64,000 nt of DNA. Origin: Neckera pumila (lineage: Eukaryota > Streptophyta > Bryopsida > Hypnales > Neckeraceae). Both the position numbers and the translations under genes were made by a program. Where the stretch lies: assembly GCA_963969595.1 (NCBI GenBank), contig OZ018408.1, forward strand, positions 32,674,108 to 32,738,107, written 5' to 3'. Positions 12,638 through 23,058 of this stretch are shown here, piece after piece; positions within the stretch are counted from its first letter, which is position 1; every line of letters starts with the position of its first letter. The notes under the pieces are model-generated. The model was not told where the DNA came from, did no database searches, and saw only the letters and a program-made list of their open reading frames with translations.

Positions 12638-13733
12638 TATTCATATTTTTATAAAATAAAAAATGTGGAAGTATGTGAAGTGGTTGACCAAGTCAAAATT
12701 GCATTGACTCTAGTTCAAACTAGATTTGTAAAAATGACGTTATAGATTTAAAGAATACAAAATTTTCAATAAAAACACCATGTCAAAAAAACTTCATTTC
12801 AAAAATCACTTTCAAAACTTTACTGAAAAAATGATAACATTTGCTTGTAATCAAATTTTGAAGGAATTTTGAAATTCCCCTTTCAAAATGTATTAAAAAA
12901 ATATTGGTGATAGCATCGGTGAATCTAACCATACTGATGGAATCTAAAACTCAAAATCTACACTTTTTATTTGAAAATCAATTCCAAAATATTCTCCAAA
13001 TAATTCTTTACTTTATGATGATTTTTTTCAAACCGTCAATTCTGGAGAACACTCTGTACCTCTTGTAATCTGTAATCTGTAAAAATCCAAAATTTTACCT
13101 GTCCTCTGATACCCCGGATGTATGATAACCAAGCGATGCAACCGGAGTACCTCAATCGCGGGTGCTAGCAAGGCTTCGACCGTTGGGTATGAGCCGTAAG
13201 TCCGCGTGGGACGAAACGACCGTTGGCGAAAAGAGCTCCCATTTGTTACCACTGCTCTCTGTAAATTCACATCTCCCACAATTCCCATTCTCATTTCCTG
13301 TTTTTGCTTCGTTTTGCGGCCTCCAGTTGGTGTCAGATTCCATTCAGGTGATGTACAAGTGCATGTATATCACGAAATTCTCTCGGAAGCAGTCCTCTGG
13401 CGTCGCGATTTCGTACTTTACATTCTGCCAAGAGGTGGGCTACCTAGTGATTGAGTCTTATTGCGCTGATGCAATCGGTGCAAGTAGTGGAATTTCGCAA
13501 GTGCTTGATCAAGCAGCAACCCGAGCTAGATTGACGTTTGTTTATTGGGTTTGAAGAATTTTCTGGGTCGCGGTAGCTAGTCAAGGTTCGATTTCGTCAT
13601 TGTGTACGTAGCACATGGGAGTCTCGTTTTTTTAGATTTGGGTTTCCTCTTGAGAGAGTTGGTGTCAACCGGAAAAGGGCTGGTTGTTTCTGCTCGTTGC
13701 TGTCTTTACCCTCATTTAATTTTTTTGGTAGCT

Positions 13734-14171
13734 ATGGCGGTGACGCGAATCCAGCACGTGACCCAAGCAGCCTCGGAGGGCTTGAGTGCGAAATTTTGTG
13801 ACCTGTGCGACCCGCACGACCTGACGAGCATCCGCGCTTCCAAGAGGACGATCTCCAAGCTGACCGCGAAGTCCCGAGCTTCCAACAAGGCCCTTCGACA
13901 ACTGCGGAACCAGGATAGAAGAGTATTGGCGTCTTCCTCGACGGACGACGACGCCTTTCTGATGTCGTTCATTCCGCTGAAAACAGAGCCGAGTCTGTAC
14001 AGAATGCGGCGTAGTTTCAGTGTGTCGCAATTGGGAAGTCCTGCGATGTCGGCCGACTTTCGCATGGGGTGCAATTCTCCACGGAAGACGGGCCATGGGG
14101 TGACGAAGAAGCTGCTGAGGTTGTGCATGGGCTCAAGTGCGAACAAGTATACCCCCCTACCAGTGTACTGA
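13734..14171 (+). CDS. Orphan intronless protein, 145 aa, basic and Ser-rich
   Basis: I do not recognise this protein. It is a GC-richer open frame in an AT-rich setting, beginning at an ATG in good context (GCTATGGCG), with the same frame open upstream to 13602. The product begins MAVTRIQHVTQAASEG, has a Cys pair (FCDLCDP, about residues 21-27), then a Lys/Arg/Ser-rich region. RRSFSVS near residue 91 looks like a basophilic kinase or 14-3-3 type site. It has no membrane segment or evident targeting signal and ends TPLPVY. Flanking DNA from about 13150 to 15400 shares the raised GC, as expected for a transcribed unit with long UTRs. A lineage-specific gene is the likeliest reading; a spurious frame is possible. 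Confidence 0.5.
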   Translation: MAVTRIQHVTQAASEGLSAKFCDLCDPHDLTSIRASKRTISKLTAKSRASNKALRQLRNQDRRVLASSSTDDDAFLMSFIPLKTEPSLYRMRRSFSVSQLGSPAMSADFRMGCNSPRKTGHGVTKKLLRLCMGSSANKYTPLPVY

Positions 14172-16736
14172 GACTAAGGAGATTTCTTACATTCCCTCGT
14201 AAGGACATGTCCATGGTCATGGTAGACATCAGGGTGTAGAATTTCGAATGTCGTCTTGTCGTAGGGGTCTTCAGATTGGTAACTTGTGCTCTAGTGATAG
14301 CCTTTGTCATTGAGCAGTTTGTGTTAGAGAAGTTTTTTATAGCACGCAGGCTAAGGTTACGGGCGATGGTTTCCTGATTGTAGTGACAAGAGGCTGGAAC
14401 ATCAGTGGACATAGTTGAGGGCAATCATACTTCCTGTCGAGCTGATGCTCCACTTGTCGTCTATAGATTTTGAAGCAGGGTAAACCACCGAATGCGGCTT
14501 TCAAGCGAGAGTCAAAGCTCTCCAATGGAATTGTAAACAGACATTGAAATACTGGAACATTTGTAATTTTCTTTCTAAGCATCAACTTCACTTGACCTCA
14601 GATCCATGCCGTTGCAACTCTTGAGTCTTCCTCTGCCTCCTTTGCACCTGCTTTGTGACGAACTTGACCGTTTATGCCACCCTGGGATTCTAACTTAGAT
14701 CCGACTGTTCGTGCTGTCCATGAGCTTGGAGTGTTGGTAAGACTCAGAGCAGCAAATTTTACTTTTTCTCTTGTTCGTTTTCCGTTAGAGACGCCACTCT
14801 GAGTTCGTCCTCGACGCTTAGGGATTAGAACGAGAATTGCGACTAAGTCCGGAAATGATTTCAGTAATTTTTAAATGTGCTGTCGATCTACTTTGTGATT
14901 GGCACTGAACTCTTGAAGCGATGTCATTGTTACGATGGCGAGGTGAGTGAGCTGTAAATTTTTTTATATTTTTCGAGTTGAGGACCGTTTAATCTTAGAG
15001 AGTATTCAGTATTGATGTCTGCGAATGAGTTATGAAAGCGGAGTGGAAGAGATGCATTCCGGTGTAGACTGTAACTGCCAAATTGTCATTTTGGGAGGGT
15101 CCGCTACCTGCAAAGATCTCAAGAGATTGATAATCTTTTGTGTATGAGTAAAGAAACTCTTGTGACTTATCTTAGTAGAGATGTATTGATCTGAATTACG
15201 TCGATGTACGTGCGTGCGGTGCCACTATTTGGTTCTTGTTAATCACATATTCCAACTGTTTCACACCAAGTGAAACTGATCTCTGAGATCTCTGAGATCT
15301 GAGTTATGACATATCAATTGGGCGACTCTGAAGATTGCTTGTACACAAAGCCTCATGCAGTTGGGGTCCTGTTTGAAGGTGTCTATTGTACTGTATACTG
15401 TGTACAAGATGTGCACTTCTAAATATTATTTTTATTGATATTTACACAATAGGATATGTATTACGTTAATCTCATGAAAATTCATAATGTAATGTGACGT
15501 CAAATTGCAGTATTACACAACCCTAAAACTTGGAGTCTTTACCCCTAAAATACCAGGCGATCAAATTTCATTCAAATTTCATTCAAATTTCAAACAAGGG
15601 AAGAATGCAAATTAACATGTCTCACATACAATACAGAGAACCTAGATTTTTTCATGCATCTAATTTTTTGCAAATTCTTGTGTAAGTTTTTAAACGTTTG
15701 AACAGTATAGGTTTTTAAGTATTCTTTTTGCAAAAATTCTATAGTTCAAAGGATACCGGTATGTCTCACCTCAAAAAGTAAGACCCTAAAAAAGAAAAGT
15801 AACTTTTTTAGTTCAAAATAATTACCCATCAAGAATAATTTGAATACATAAGTCAAATAAAAATCTCAAAAAATCACCATTATTAGATCATTTTGAATCC
15901 AAAGGAAGAAAAATCTTTTGAAAATTGAAAATATACAGCAAAACAATTCAAAAAAGAAGATAAGGTAGAGCCACCCATAACTGACTGAATAAGGAATTCC
16001 AACATGATCTAGAGTCGTGAAGGCAAAACAAAAAAATTTTAGAGGTACATCGATAGAAATGACAAGGATTGCAAAAAAATTGGTAATTTTATTGCTTGAA
16101 CTAAAATTATTAGGAATTTTGGGAGGCAAAAAGTGTTCCGGACCCATGGCCAACCTTTAGACTCTTCCAATTCTGATCATTCAATAACTTTTGTCCTAAT
16201 CATTATTTCCTACTTTCTTTCTCACAACATGGGACATATATCATATATTTATTAGTTCAAACTTTGAAAAGGGCAAAAAAAGCCATTCTAAGCTTGGTCA
16301 AAAATACGTGCACCTATAGGTTGGGAATGGGTCACTAGTTGAGAATAGGTGGCTCTACCTTAGAAGATTGTTTGATTTGTATAGATAATTAGGATTTCTA
16401 CAATAGGAAATACAACTATATGCTTATGATCTATAGATTATATTTCATAACCTTAGTTTGAAAGTCATTATTTAATTATTATTGTAGTGTCTTTTTTGAC
16501 CTCATTATAATTTTGGAGATTTGGACTATTTCTAGTCCTTAAGATTGTAAGAACATTGTGGCGTAGAAGTGTCCGATTAATGACTTTCTATACCACTAAG
16601 AGATAAAGAATGTACCTATTGGTTTAAAAATTAGATCATTTTTTAATGACTACCTTGGTTATAGGCCAACATCCTTCTTAGGTTAAGAGGTTAACCCTAA
16701 AGAGACGCATTGGACACTAAATATTTGATGGATAAC
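14172..16736. other. 3' region of the orphan gene, then AT-rich spacer
   Basis: 14172 to about 15400 has gene-like composition and may be a 3' UTR. Beyond that the sequence is AT-rich. GGTAGAGCCACC near 15965 and GGTGGCTCTACC near 16348 form inverted ends of a possible 410-bp element. A lone TTAACCCTAAAG end sits at 16691. No gene seen. Confidence 0.45.
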
Positions 16737-17114
16737 TTAACCCTTAAACAACGGGCTGGTCACCGTGGGGAAAAACGGGCTGTGAATAGTGTTGTCACTG
16801 TGCCCCCACATTAAAAAAATATTTGTCCACACTTGTATAAGTAACCAATCCATGCTGCCCTCCTGCAAATTTGAAAGGAGGGTAGGAGAATCCTATTATC
16901 GAGTGCATGAATCTGTAAGCCAGCTTTTCATTTAATATGGTACCTAAAAATATGAAAGGAGTCAATGATGCTTTTTTTTGGCTGGTACAATACAGTACAA
17001 CTCCACGATCGTTTTAAAAAAAAAAAGGATGAAAAATGATCTTTCAGTGCTCAGTGGATGTTCTTTTCGTCATCCATCGGACAAAAAACATCCGCAACGT
17101 CGTTCAAGGGTTAA
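16737..17114. mobile_element. Short TTAA-bounded element (piggyBac-like ends)
   Basis: A 378-bp stretch opens with TTAACCCTTAAACAACG and closes with CGTTCAAGGGTTAA, an inverted pair framed by TTAA. There is no coding capacity. The layout matches the larger TTAA elements of the 49-59 kb region, though the interior differs. Confidence 0.5.
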
Positions 17115-18032
17115 CTTGAAATTGTAGAATGGAAAAAAATGTTTATACATCCAATATTTTTTTCAAATTTGCTTGAGTACATTTTTAGTGAATAGTATTG
17201 CAAAGTCCTTTGTTATGGTATTATTGCCTTCTCTAAAGAAGAAATGCTTAACCCCTAGAGGACAGGCCTATATCCACGGGTCAAACTTTACAATCTTTCT
17301 CTATGCTTGCTACCATTTTGTAACTAAATGTGAAAGAAATTTTTTACATTTATTTTTTAAGAGATGAAATCCCATGACTTCTATAAGTGCTAAAAATTTC
17401 AAATTTTTTTGTGAAAATTTGAAATTAGTGCTATAAGTTTTTTAAGGGAAAAGTGTAAAAAAATTGATATCAAATAGAAAATCCAATCAAAAAATCTAAA
17501 TCTTTTTTAGCATACTACACATACTTTGTAGTGTACATCATGGTATGAACCAAAGTTATTGTGTCATTCTAAAATTAGAAATTCAAGAAAACATAGTTAT
17601 AGGCCCAAAGTTCAAATTGCAATTTGCAAATTTGAAATTTGAGAGATCACTAAACAACAAGATTATCAAGACAGTACATTTAAATATCAAGTCAGCAATA
17701 AGGGTGAAGCTGAAATAAGCAATCCCCCTACGGTTTGAGAGTGCCACACAAAGCAATGGGCCTATTGCAACTTTCAACAGCTTATTCTTAGATGAGTACA
17801 TTCAACATAACCTGTCAGGTCCATACCATCCTCGGGCTCAAACACTCAAAGACAATATTCTATCGCACCTCGAAAGCTGACTAAAGCAGCAAGACCAGAT
17901 ACGGTAAAAGAACAAGCACAATACCTGACAAATTGCCTTATTCTGTACATAACATCACTGTTTAGCAGCAGGCCCTGTGGATTACTACCGTGTCACAAAC
18001 TCTTGGATCAGTCTCTTACGTGCTTGCAAGGC
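17115..18032. other. Spacer and probable 3' UTR of the GST gene
   Basis: AT-rich to about 17690. It includes TTAACCCCTAGAGGAC near 17249, which looks like a lone TTAA-element end. From about 17700 the GC rises toward the minus-strand GST gene and this part is probably its 3' UTR. No other gene seen. Confidence 0.45.
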
Positions 18033-19850
18033 TTACGAAAATGGGCAAACAGTCATCCCTTGAGCAGTCTTGGGCCGAGCCAAGCACCGGTCCACCCAAG
18101 CCCCTATACGGTGGAAATTCTTCAGTCCCACCTTCTCATGGCCAGCGTAACCCGTTTCCAGACATCTTACCCACGGAAAGATGGCCATATCGGCAATGGA
18201 GTAGCCATCATCAATGATGAAGTCCCGACCCTCCAGCCGCTTCTCAATCACTCCTAACAGACGGTTCGCTTCGGTGCTGTATCGCTCCACCGGGTAGGGA
18301 TGATCACACTTGTCCTTGGCGTACTTGAAGAAATGCCCAAACTGTATACAGTAACAGGAAACAGAAATGTTTAATAAGCGGACGTTAATTGCAGTGCACA
18401 CTGTACAGTCAGACCTCATTTCTAGTACGAAACTCTGATATATGTTCAGACTGTGTCCCACGGTGCACACATGTAAATTGGACACAGCTTGCACGTGTCA
18501 TGATCTGACCAGTGACCACATGTGATTTTTCTGCCACAGTGCACTAGCCTACAGAATGTGTAACTTATCAATGAAAAGTGTCAGTTCATTCCAAAGTCTT
18601 ACACTCAACACTTTCTAATGACACACTTGGGAATTGCACGTTCCTCATTATCTGTCATTTTGTGCAAGCATTGATTAGAGAACGTCTCCAGATCAAGTTG
18701 TGCACACATGTCAGTGCGCATTCAAGGCATTTCGAGTCTGTTTGTCTATGCAGAGCAATTCGTGCAATAAGAGAGGGTTGAGTGCGCATTGCCTATACTG
18801 AGGGTTTGATTTACATTCAGAACTCTTTTAAGTGGCCTTCTCTAAGACAAACATTGTAAAATAGCACTACAGTTTAGAGGCTATCATAGAATGTAGCTCA
18901 CTTGTCACACATTCAAACTATGTCCGAGTCATTCTGTTGGGACCCTAGCGGTCAGACTAACGAGATCAGGATAGGAAGCTGAAAGACACTAAACTAGAAC
19001 GGATAAGCAAAAGACAATACCTGGCCAAACATAGGCCCAACTCCACCCATCTGGAAAAACACCCACTGAATGGTCTCCCATTTCAGACGAGGATCATGAG
19101 ACAAAAACTTCCCCGTCTTCTCTGCGAGGTACAGCAAGATTGCACCACTTTCAAAGACGTTGATCGGCTTCCCATCTGCCACATTCCAGCCCAATTGCAC
19201 TGCAACGTGAACCCATTGTCCATGCCCCATTGATCACAAAACATTTCTAATTGAATGTTAAACCGGTACTCCTGAAAATTCCATCTTAAAATTCTGTACA
19301 AAATTGCAGAGGTCAATTTCCGAAATCAAGCATTATAAGAAGATGTCAGTCAATAAGCTCACCTGGGCCGTTAGGATCAACGATTGCAGGAATCTTGGAG
19401 TTTGGGTTGATGGCAATGAACTCCGGGGTAAACTGCTCATTCTTCATGATGTGGATGGTATGCGCATCATATTCTAACCCCATCTCCTCGAGCGCTACAC
19501 TGATCTGTAGCAATCATCCGCCAAAGCAATTGGACACAAACTTAGGGATGAGCAAAATTACGATATTCTGAAGTATAATTCCTTCAAAAGGAGAGCATCT
19601 ACTTTATCCTTCACCTCTAGTCACGTGTAAATCGTTTCAAGGTCCTTCACCGAACATGGTTTCAGAGGTACAATCATTCGTTACAAATCGCAGACTGTGT
19701 TCCAAAATGTAAGGCAATTTCTAATCGAAACATATGAAATACTAAGATGGAAATGTCGACATTAAGCCCCCCAAAACACCCAATCTTATCAGAGCATACC
19801 TTCTGGCCATTGGGCGTGGCCAAGCTGTAAAGCTGAATCTTCGACGCCAT
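18033..19850 (-). CDS. Glutathione S-transferase, Ure2p/nu class
   Basis: Cytosolic-type glutathione transferase or disulfide-bond oxidoreductase. Minus-strand exons: 19850-19800, 19504-19363, 19175-19021, 18341-18033. GT-AG introns join in frame to 218 residues, normal for the class. The thioredoxin-like N-domain (1-85) has LATPNGQK, where Asn14 sits at the position of the catalytic Asn of Ure2p/YfcG-type enzymes. It continues with INPNSKIPAIVDP (cis-Pro about 56) and FESGAI (Glu73-Ser74, which hold the glutathione gamma-glutamyl group). The helical C-domain has QMGGVGPMFGQ and GHFFKYAKD, both typical of the class, and IADMAIFPW. It lacks the Ser or Cys active site of phi, tau and DHAR enzymes. 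This class is common in bacteria and fungi and is reported from mosses. No targeting peptide is visible. The four exons fit a native plant gene, not contamination. Confidence 0.93.
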
Positions 19851-20765
19851 TGTACCGTTCACTAGTTTCGCTACAAGAGAAGCCGGAGACAGAAGCCTGA
19901 AATTCCACGTTACGAAACACAATCAGATGAAAACCCCACCAGCCCAATTAGAAAGAATTAAGACGACCATCGCCAACCGCTACTAGACTATCCAGGTCCA
20001 CTTGCTGCAATGGGGCACAATCCAAATCCAAACTCAAATCCAAACTCCAAAAAACTATACAATCCGCTCGAGAAAACACCGACGTTGATGTTAAGAAAGC
20101 TCACACACACTGATTACTCACTGATGCAACGTTAAGCATCAAAGAAGAAAGAAACCTACAACAAAGCTTGGACCCAATCCCAGTTTGTTTACCTTCGACA
20201 GAGTTGCAAACAGCAGAGTCAAAACATGCAGAGATGGACGAGATTATCGAGGGACAGAAACGCTGACACTTGTATCATACAGGAGCCTAACTTCGAGCAT
20301 ACGAGTGTCATTAGGAAGCTTCTGAAGGGCTTTCTCAACAGGACGGAGTGCATTCGGAGTCGAGGAATGAAATACAGATGAATGTGGGATGAGACATGTC
20401 GCTATGAAATCGATGCTGTCACGAAAGGAGCCCCTGCAGGTTCAGAGCGGTCTTCTTAGCACTGATCTGGCACACCTCAGTGCTAATTTTTTTTTTTTTT
20501 TTTTGAAAGATAAGAAGTCCGTCTCATCTAACCCACTTTAGTTCATATTTTGGAGATTTCTATTGAATTAACCGTAGAAAGACGAATGGGTGACCCTGGA
20601 ATCATCCCTTTTCATTACATTGACTTAAAAAATTGCAAAAGCATTCATTGGAAGTCAAACTATTCTAGAAGAACTCTCCTTTTTTCAACAAAATTCCGAA
20701 GATGAATAGTTGCATTTTTGTCCTACTAGAAGGATTCTTTGTCATCCCTCGGACGCCAAATGACG
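19851..20765. other. GST upstream region
   Basis: Moderate GC to about 20480, then AT-rich. It is the likely promoter and 5' leader of the minus-strand GST, which could include a non-coding first exon. No distinct promoter element could be placed. A T-run lies near 20489-20503. Confidence 0.45.
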
Positions 20766-21223
20766 TTTAAGGGAGCTGACCCATTGTCGACCATTTAAGC
20801 AATTACACATATTTGCAGGGCGGGGTTTTTGAAGGGAGGAATTTTCCCATATGTAGAAATTGAGTTAAAAAGGTTCCCATAATTTTCTAGATTTTTATTT
20901 CTCAAAACATAACTACTATGAATTTTTTTGCTAAAGATTCTATTCGACCTATTATTCGACCTATTATTTGACCTATTCGACCTTGTTATATAGACCTCCC
21001 TATTTCCGACCAAGGGTTGATTGCACGGCTAATTGCAAATCCACCCACGGGTTGGTTGCAATATTGATCATCTTGTAGCCAATCATAATGCACCACAATT
21101 GCATGGAAAATTGTGCTGTAATTATTGACAGTTTGTCTCCTGCTAATCGAAAAGAGAACACTCTACAAAGCGGAAATGGGGGGGTGATCAGGAATGGGCT
21201 GGCTCCCTTAAAGAGAAATTACA
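20766..21223. mobile_element. Inverted-terminal element with TTTAAGGGAGC ends
   Basis: TTTAAGGGAGCTGACCCA on the left pairs with TGGGCTGGCTCCCTTAAA on the right, framing about 458 bp. The interior holds the segment related to 978-1100. ATTCGACCTATT recurs near 20940. No protein coding. A non-autonomous DNA transposon is the simplest reading. Confidence 0.55.
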
Positions 21224-21349
21224 AACTTGTGAAATTGGACTTGGGGGTGCTCTAAAATCATCCCCACCTTCGAATGCTCACTGTGGACAAGTTACAGTAC
21301 ATTGAAAACTATAGTATATACTCATGTGTTAGTAAATGTTTTTAATCCT

Positions 21350-22004
21350 TTAACCCCCAAATGCCCAAGGCACCAAATTTGGGTGTCACAATACTTTGGA
21401 GTTAAATAAAACCTAACCATGTTGCTATTTTTAGTAGTTTACATTTTTGAAGAATTCTTTTTGAAGTCTAGTTGTAACATTAAAAATCCAATTTTGAAAA
21501 TGATTGATTATGATTTTTCTATTTGAGATTTTGTGCAAGGGTGTCCAGTGCAATCTTGACTTTCTGTAGTGTTGAGGGCTCTTGGAAATGAGCCTCAAAT
21601 ACATTAGATCTTTGAAAAAATCACATTAGAAATTCATTTAAAAAAACTGTAGAGTAGATTTTGAGAAGCTTTAAATTGATTGGAGTTATGCACGTTAAGT
21701 CCTTAGCCAGCTCATGTTTTTTTTGGTGGCCAAATTTTTAGATTTGATATGTGAAAAGAGGATTGAAAGACTTCAAATCACTTTCGCAATTTTCACACCT
21801 TCATAATCAAACTTTATAATCTTTCAATCTATAAGTGCTATTGTTGTGTTTTATTTTCCTAAGTGATTTTAAATACGTCTAGTTTGAATTTGTGCAGTTA
21901 CTATTTTCTTAAATTGATACAACTTACCAAAATGTTGACTTTTCGTTCAATTTTGAGTAAATTCCTAGAAGCTCAAAAAAGCCCTTGGGCATTTAGGGCT
22001 TATG
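21350..22004. mobile_element. TTAA-type element with CCCAAATGCCCAAGG termini
   Basis: It opens TTAACCCCCAAATGCCCAAG and closes with the inverse, CTTGGGCATTTAGGG, then a decayed TTAA (TTAT). About 655 bp, AT-rich, no open frame of note. The TTAA start and C-run place it with the other TTAA elements, as a separate subfamily. Confidence 0.55.
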
Positions 22005-22751
22005 GACTAGATGTTTAGCTTTTGACTAATGGATACATGCAATTAAATCCCAAGCACACAAAAAAAATGTTTTCATCTATTGATTTTTTGAAGATTCTTG
22101 TGCCGGTAGTTCTTCAACATTTATATTATATAGATCTTGAAGACTTTGCTTTGCAAATAATCTATAATCAAAGAGTATTGGCAGGTTTGGCGAGGTTTGG
22201 CCTCAGAAAGTACTGTTTTTCAATTTAAAAAATTGACCCATCAAAACAACTTGAATAAAAATATAAATAAAATCTTCAAAAGTTATTATAATTAGAACTT
22301 AAAGTTAAAAAAAAAATTCTTGTGAAAATTACAAATATTCAATCAACAATTGATTTTAGAAGGAATTTTCAATTGCTAGCTCAAACTTTATTAAAAAATA
22401 TTGGTCAGTGTACTAGTTGATTTCACCATATGGATATGATCTATGAATCATATTTTGCAACTATTGTTTGAGAGTTGTCATAAAATTATTAATCTAAATT
22501 GCACTTTATAATACATCTTCAAAATTTTAGAAATCTAGACTATACCTAGTCTCTAAGGGATTTAAGCAAGCACACTTATAACACATCGCAATATAGATAT
22601 AGAACTTTTTGTAAAGCCAAATGCATGTTAAGCCTGATTTTAAGGTAATTGACCTTAAATCGCACAGTCAAGCAATTGAGCATGATTTAGCATGGTTTTC
22701 ACTACTATATTAAAAAAAAATTGTGAATAAACTACGAATTTCCAAAGTGCT

Positions 22752-23023
22752 GAGAATAGGTGTACCCAAAAGCAATCATAGAGTCATATGAATAGTGGGA
22801 GTACATTTTAGGCAAGAATGAGAATAGGTGTACCCAAAAGCAATCATAGAGTCATATGAATAGTGGGAGTACATTTTAGGCAAGAATGAGAATAGGTGTA
22901 CCCAAAAGCAATCATAGAGTCATATGAATAGTGGGAGTACATTTTAGGCAAGAATGAGAATAGGTGTACCCAAAAGCAATCATAGAGTCATATGAATAGT
23001 GGGAGTACATTTTAGGCAAGAAT
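22752..23023. repeat. Perfect tandem array, 4 x 68 bp
   Basis: GAGAATAGGTGTACCC begins at 22752, 22820, 22888 and 22956. The intervening sequence is identical by eye in all four units, which end with TTTTAGGCAAGAAT. Lack of divergence means a very recent expansion. The tail repeats GTGCAATTTTAGG twice (about 23032-23058). No coding frame spans the units. Confidence 0.95.
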
Positions 23024-23058
23024 ATCCACTGTGCAATTTTAGGAACTGTGCAATTTTA

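Noticed and set aside
13712..14146. Minus-strand frames opposite the orphan gene
   Set aside because: The plus-strand frame has the better start context and composition. No domain on the minus side, though I cannot fully exclude it.
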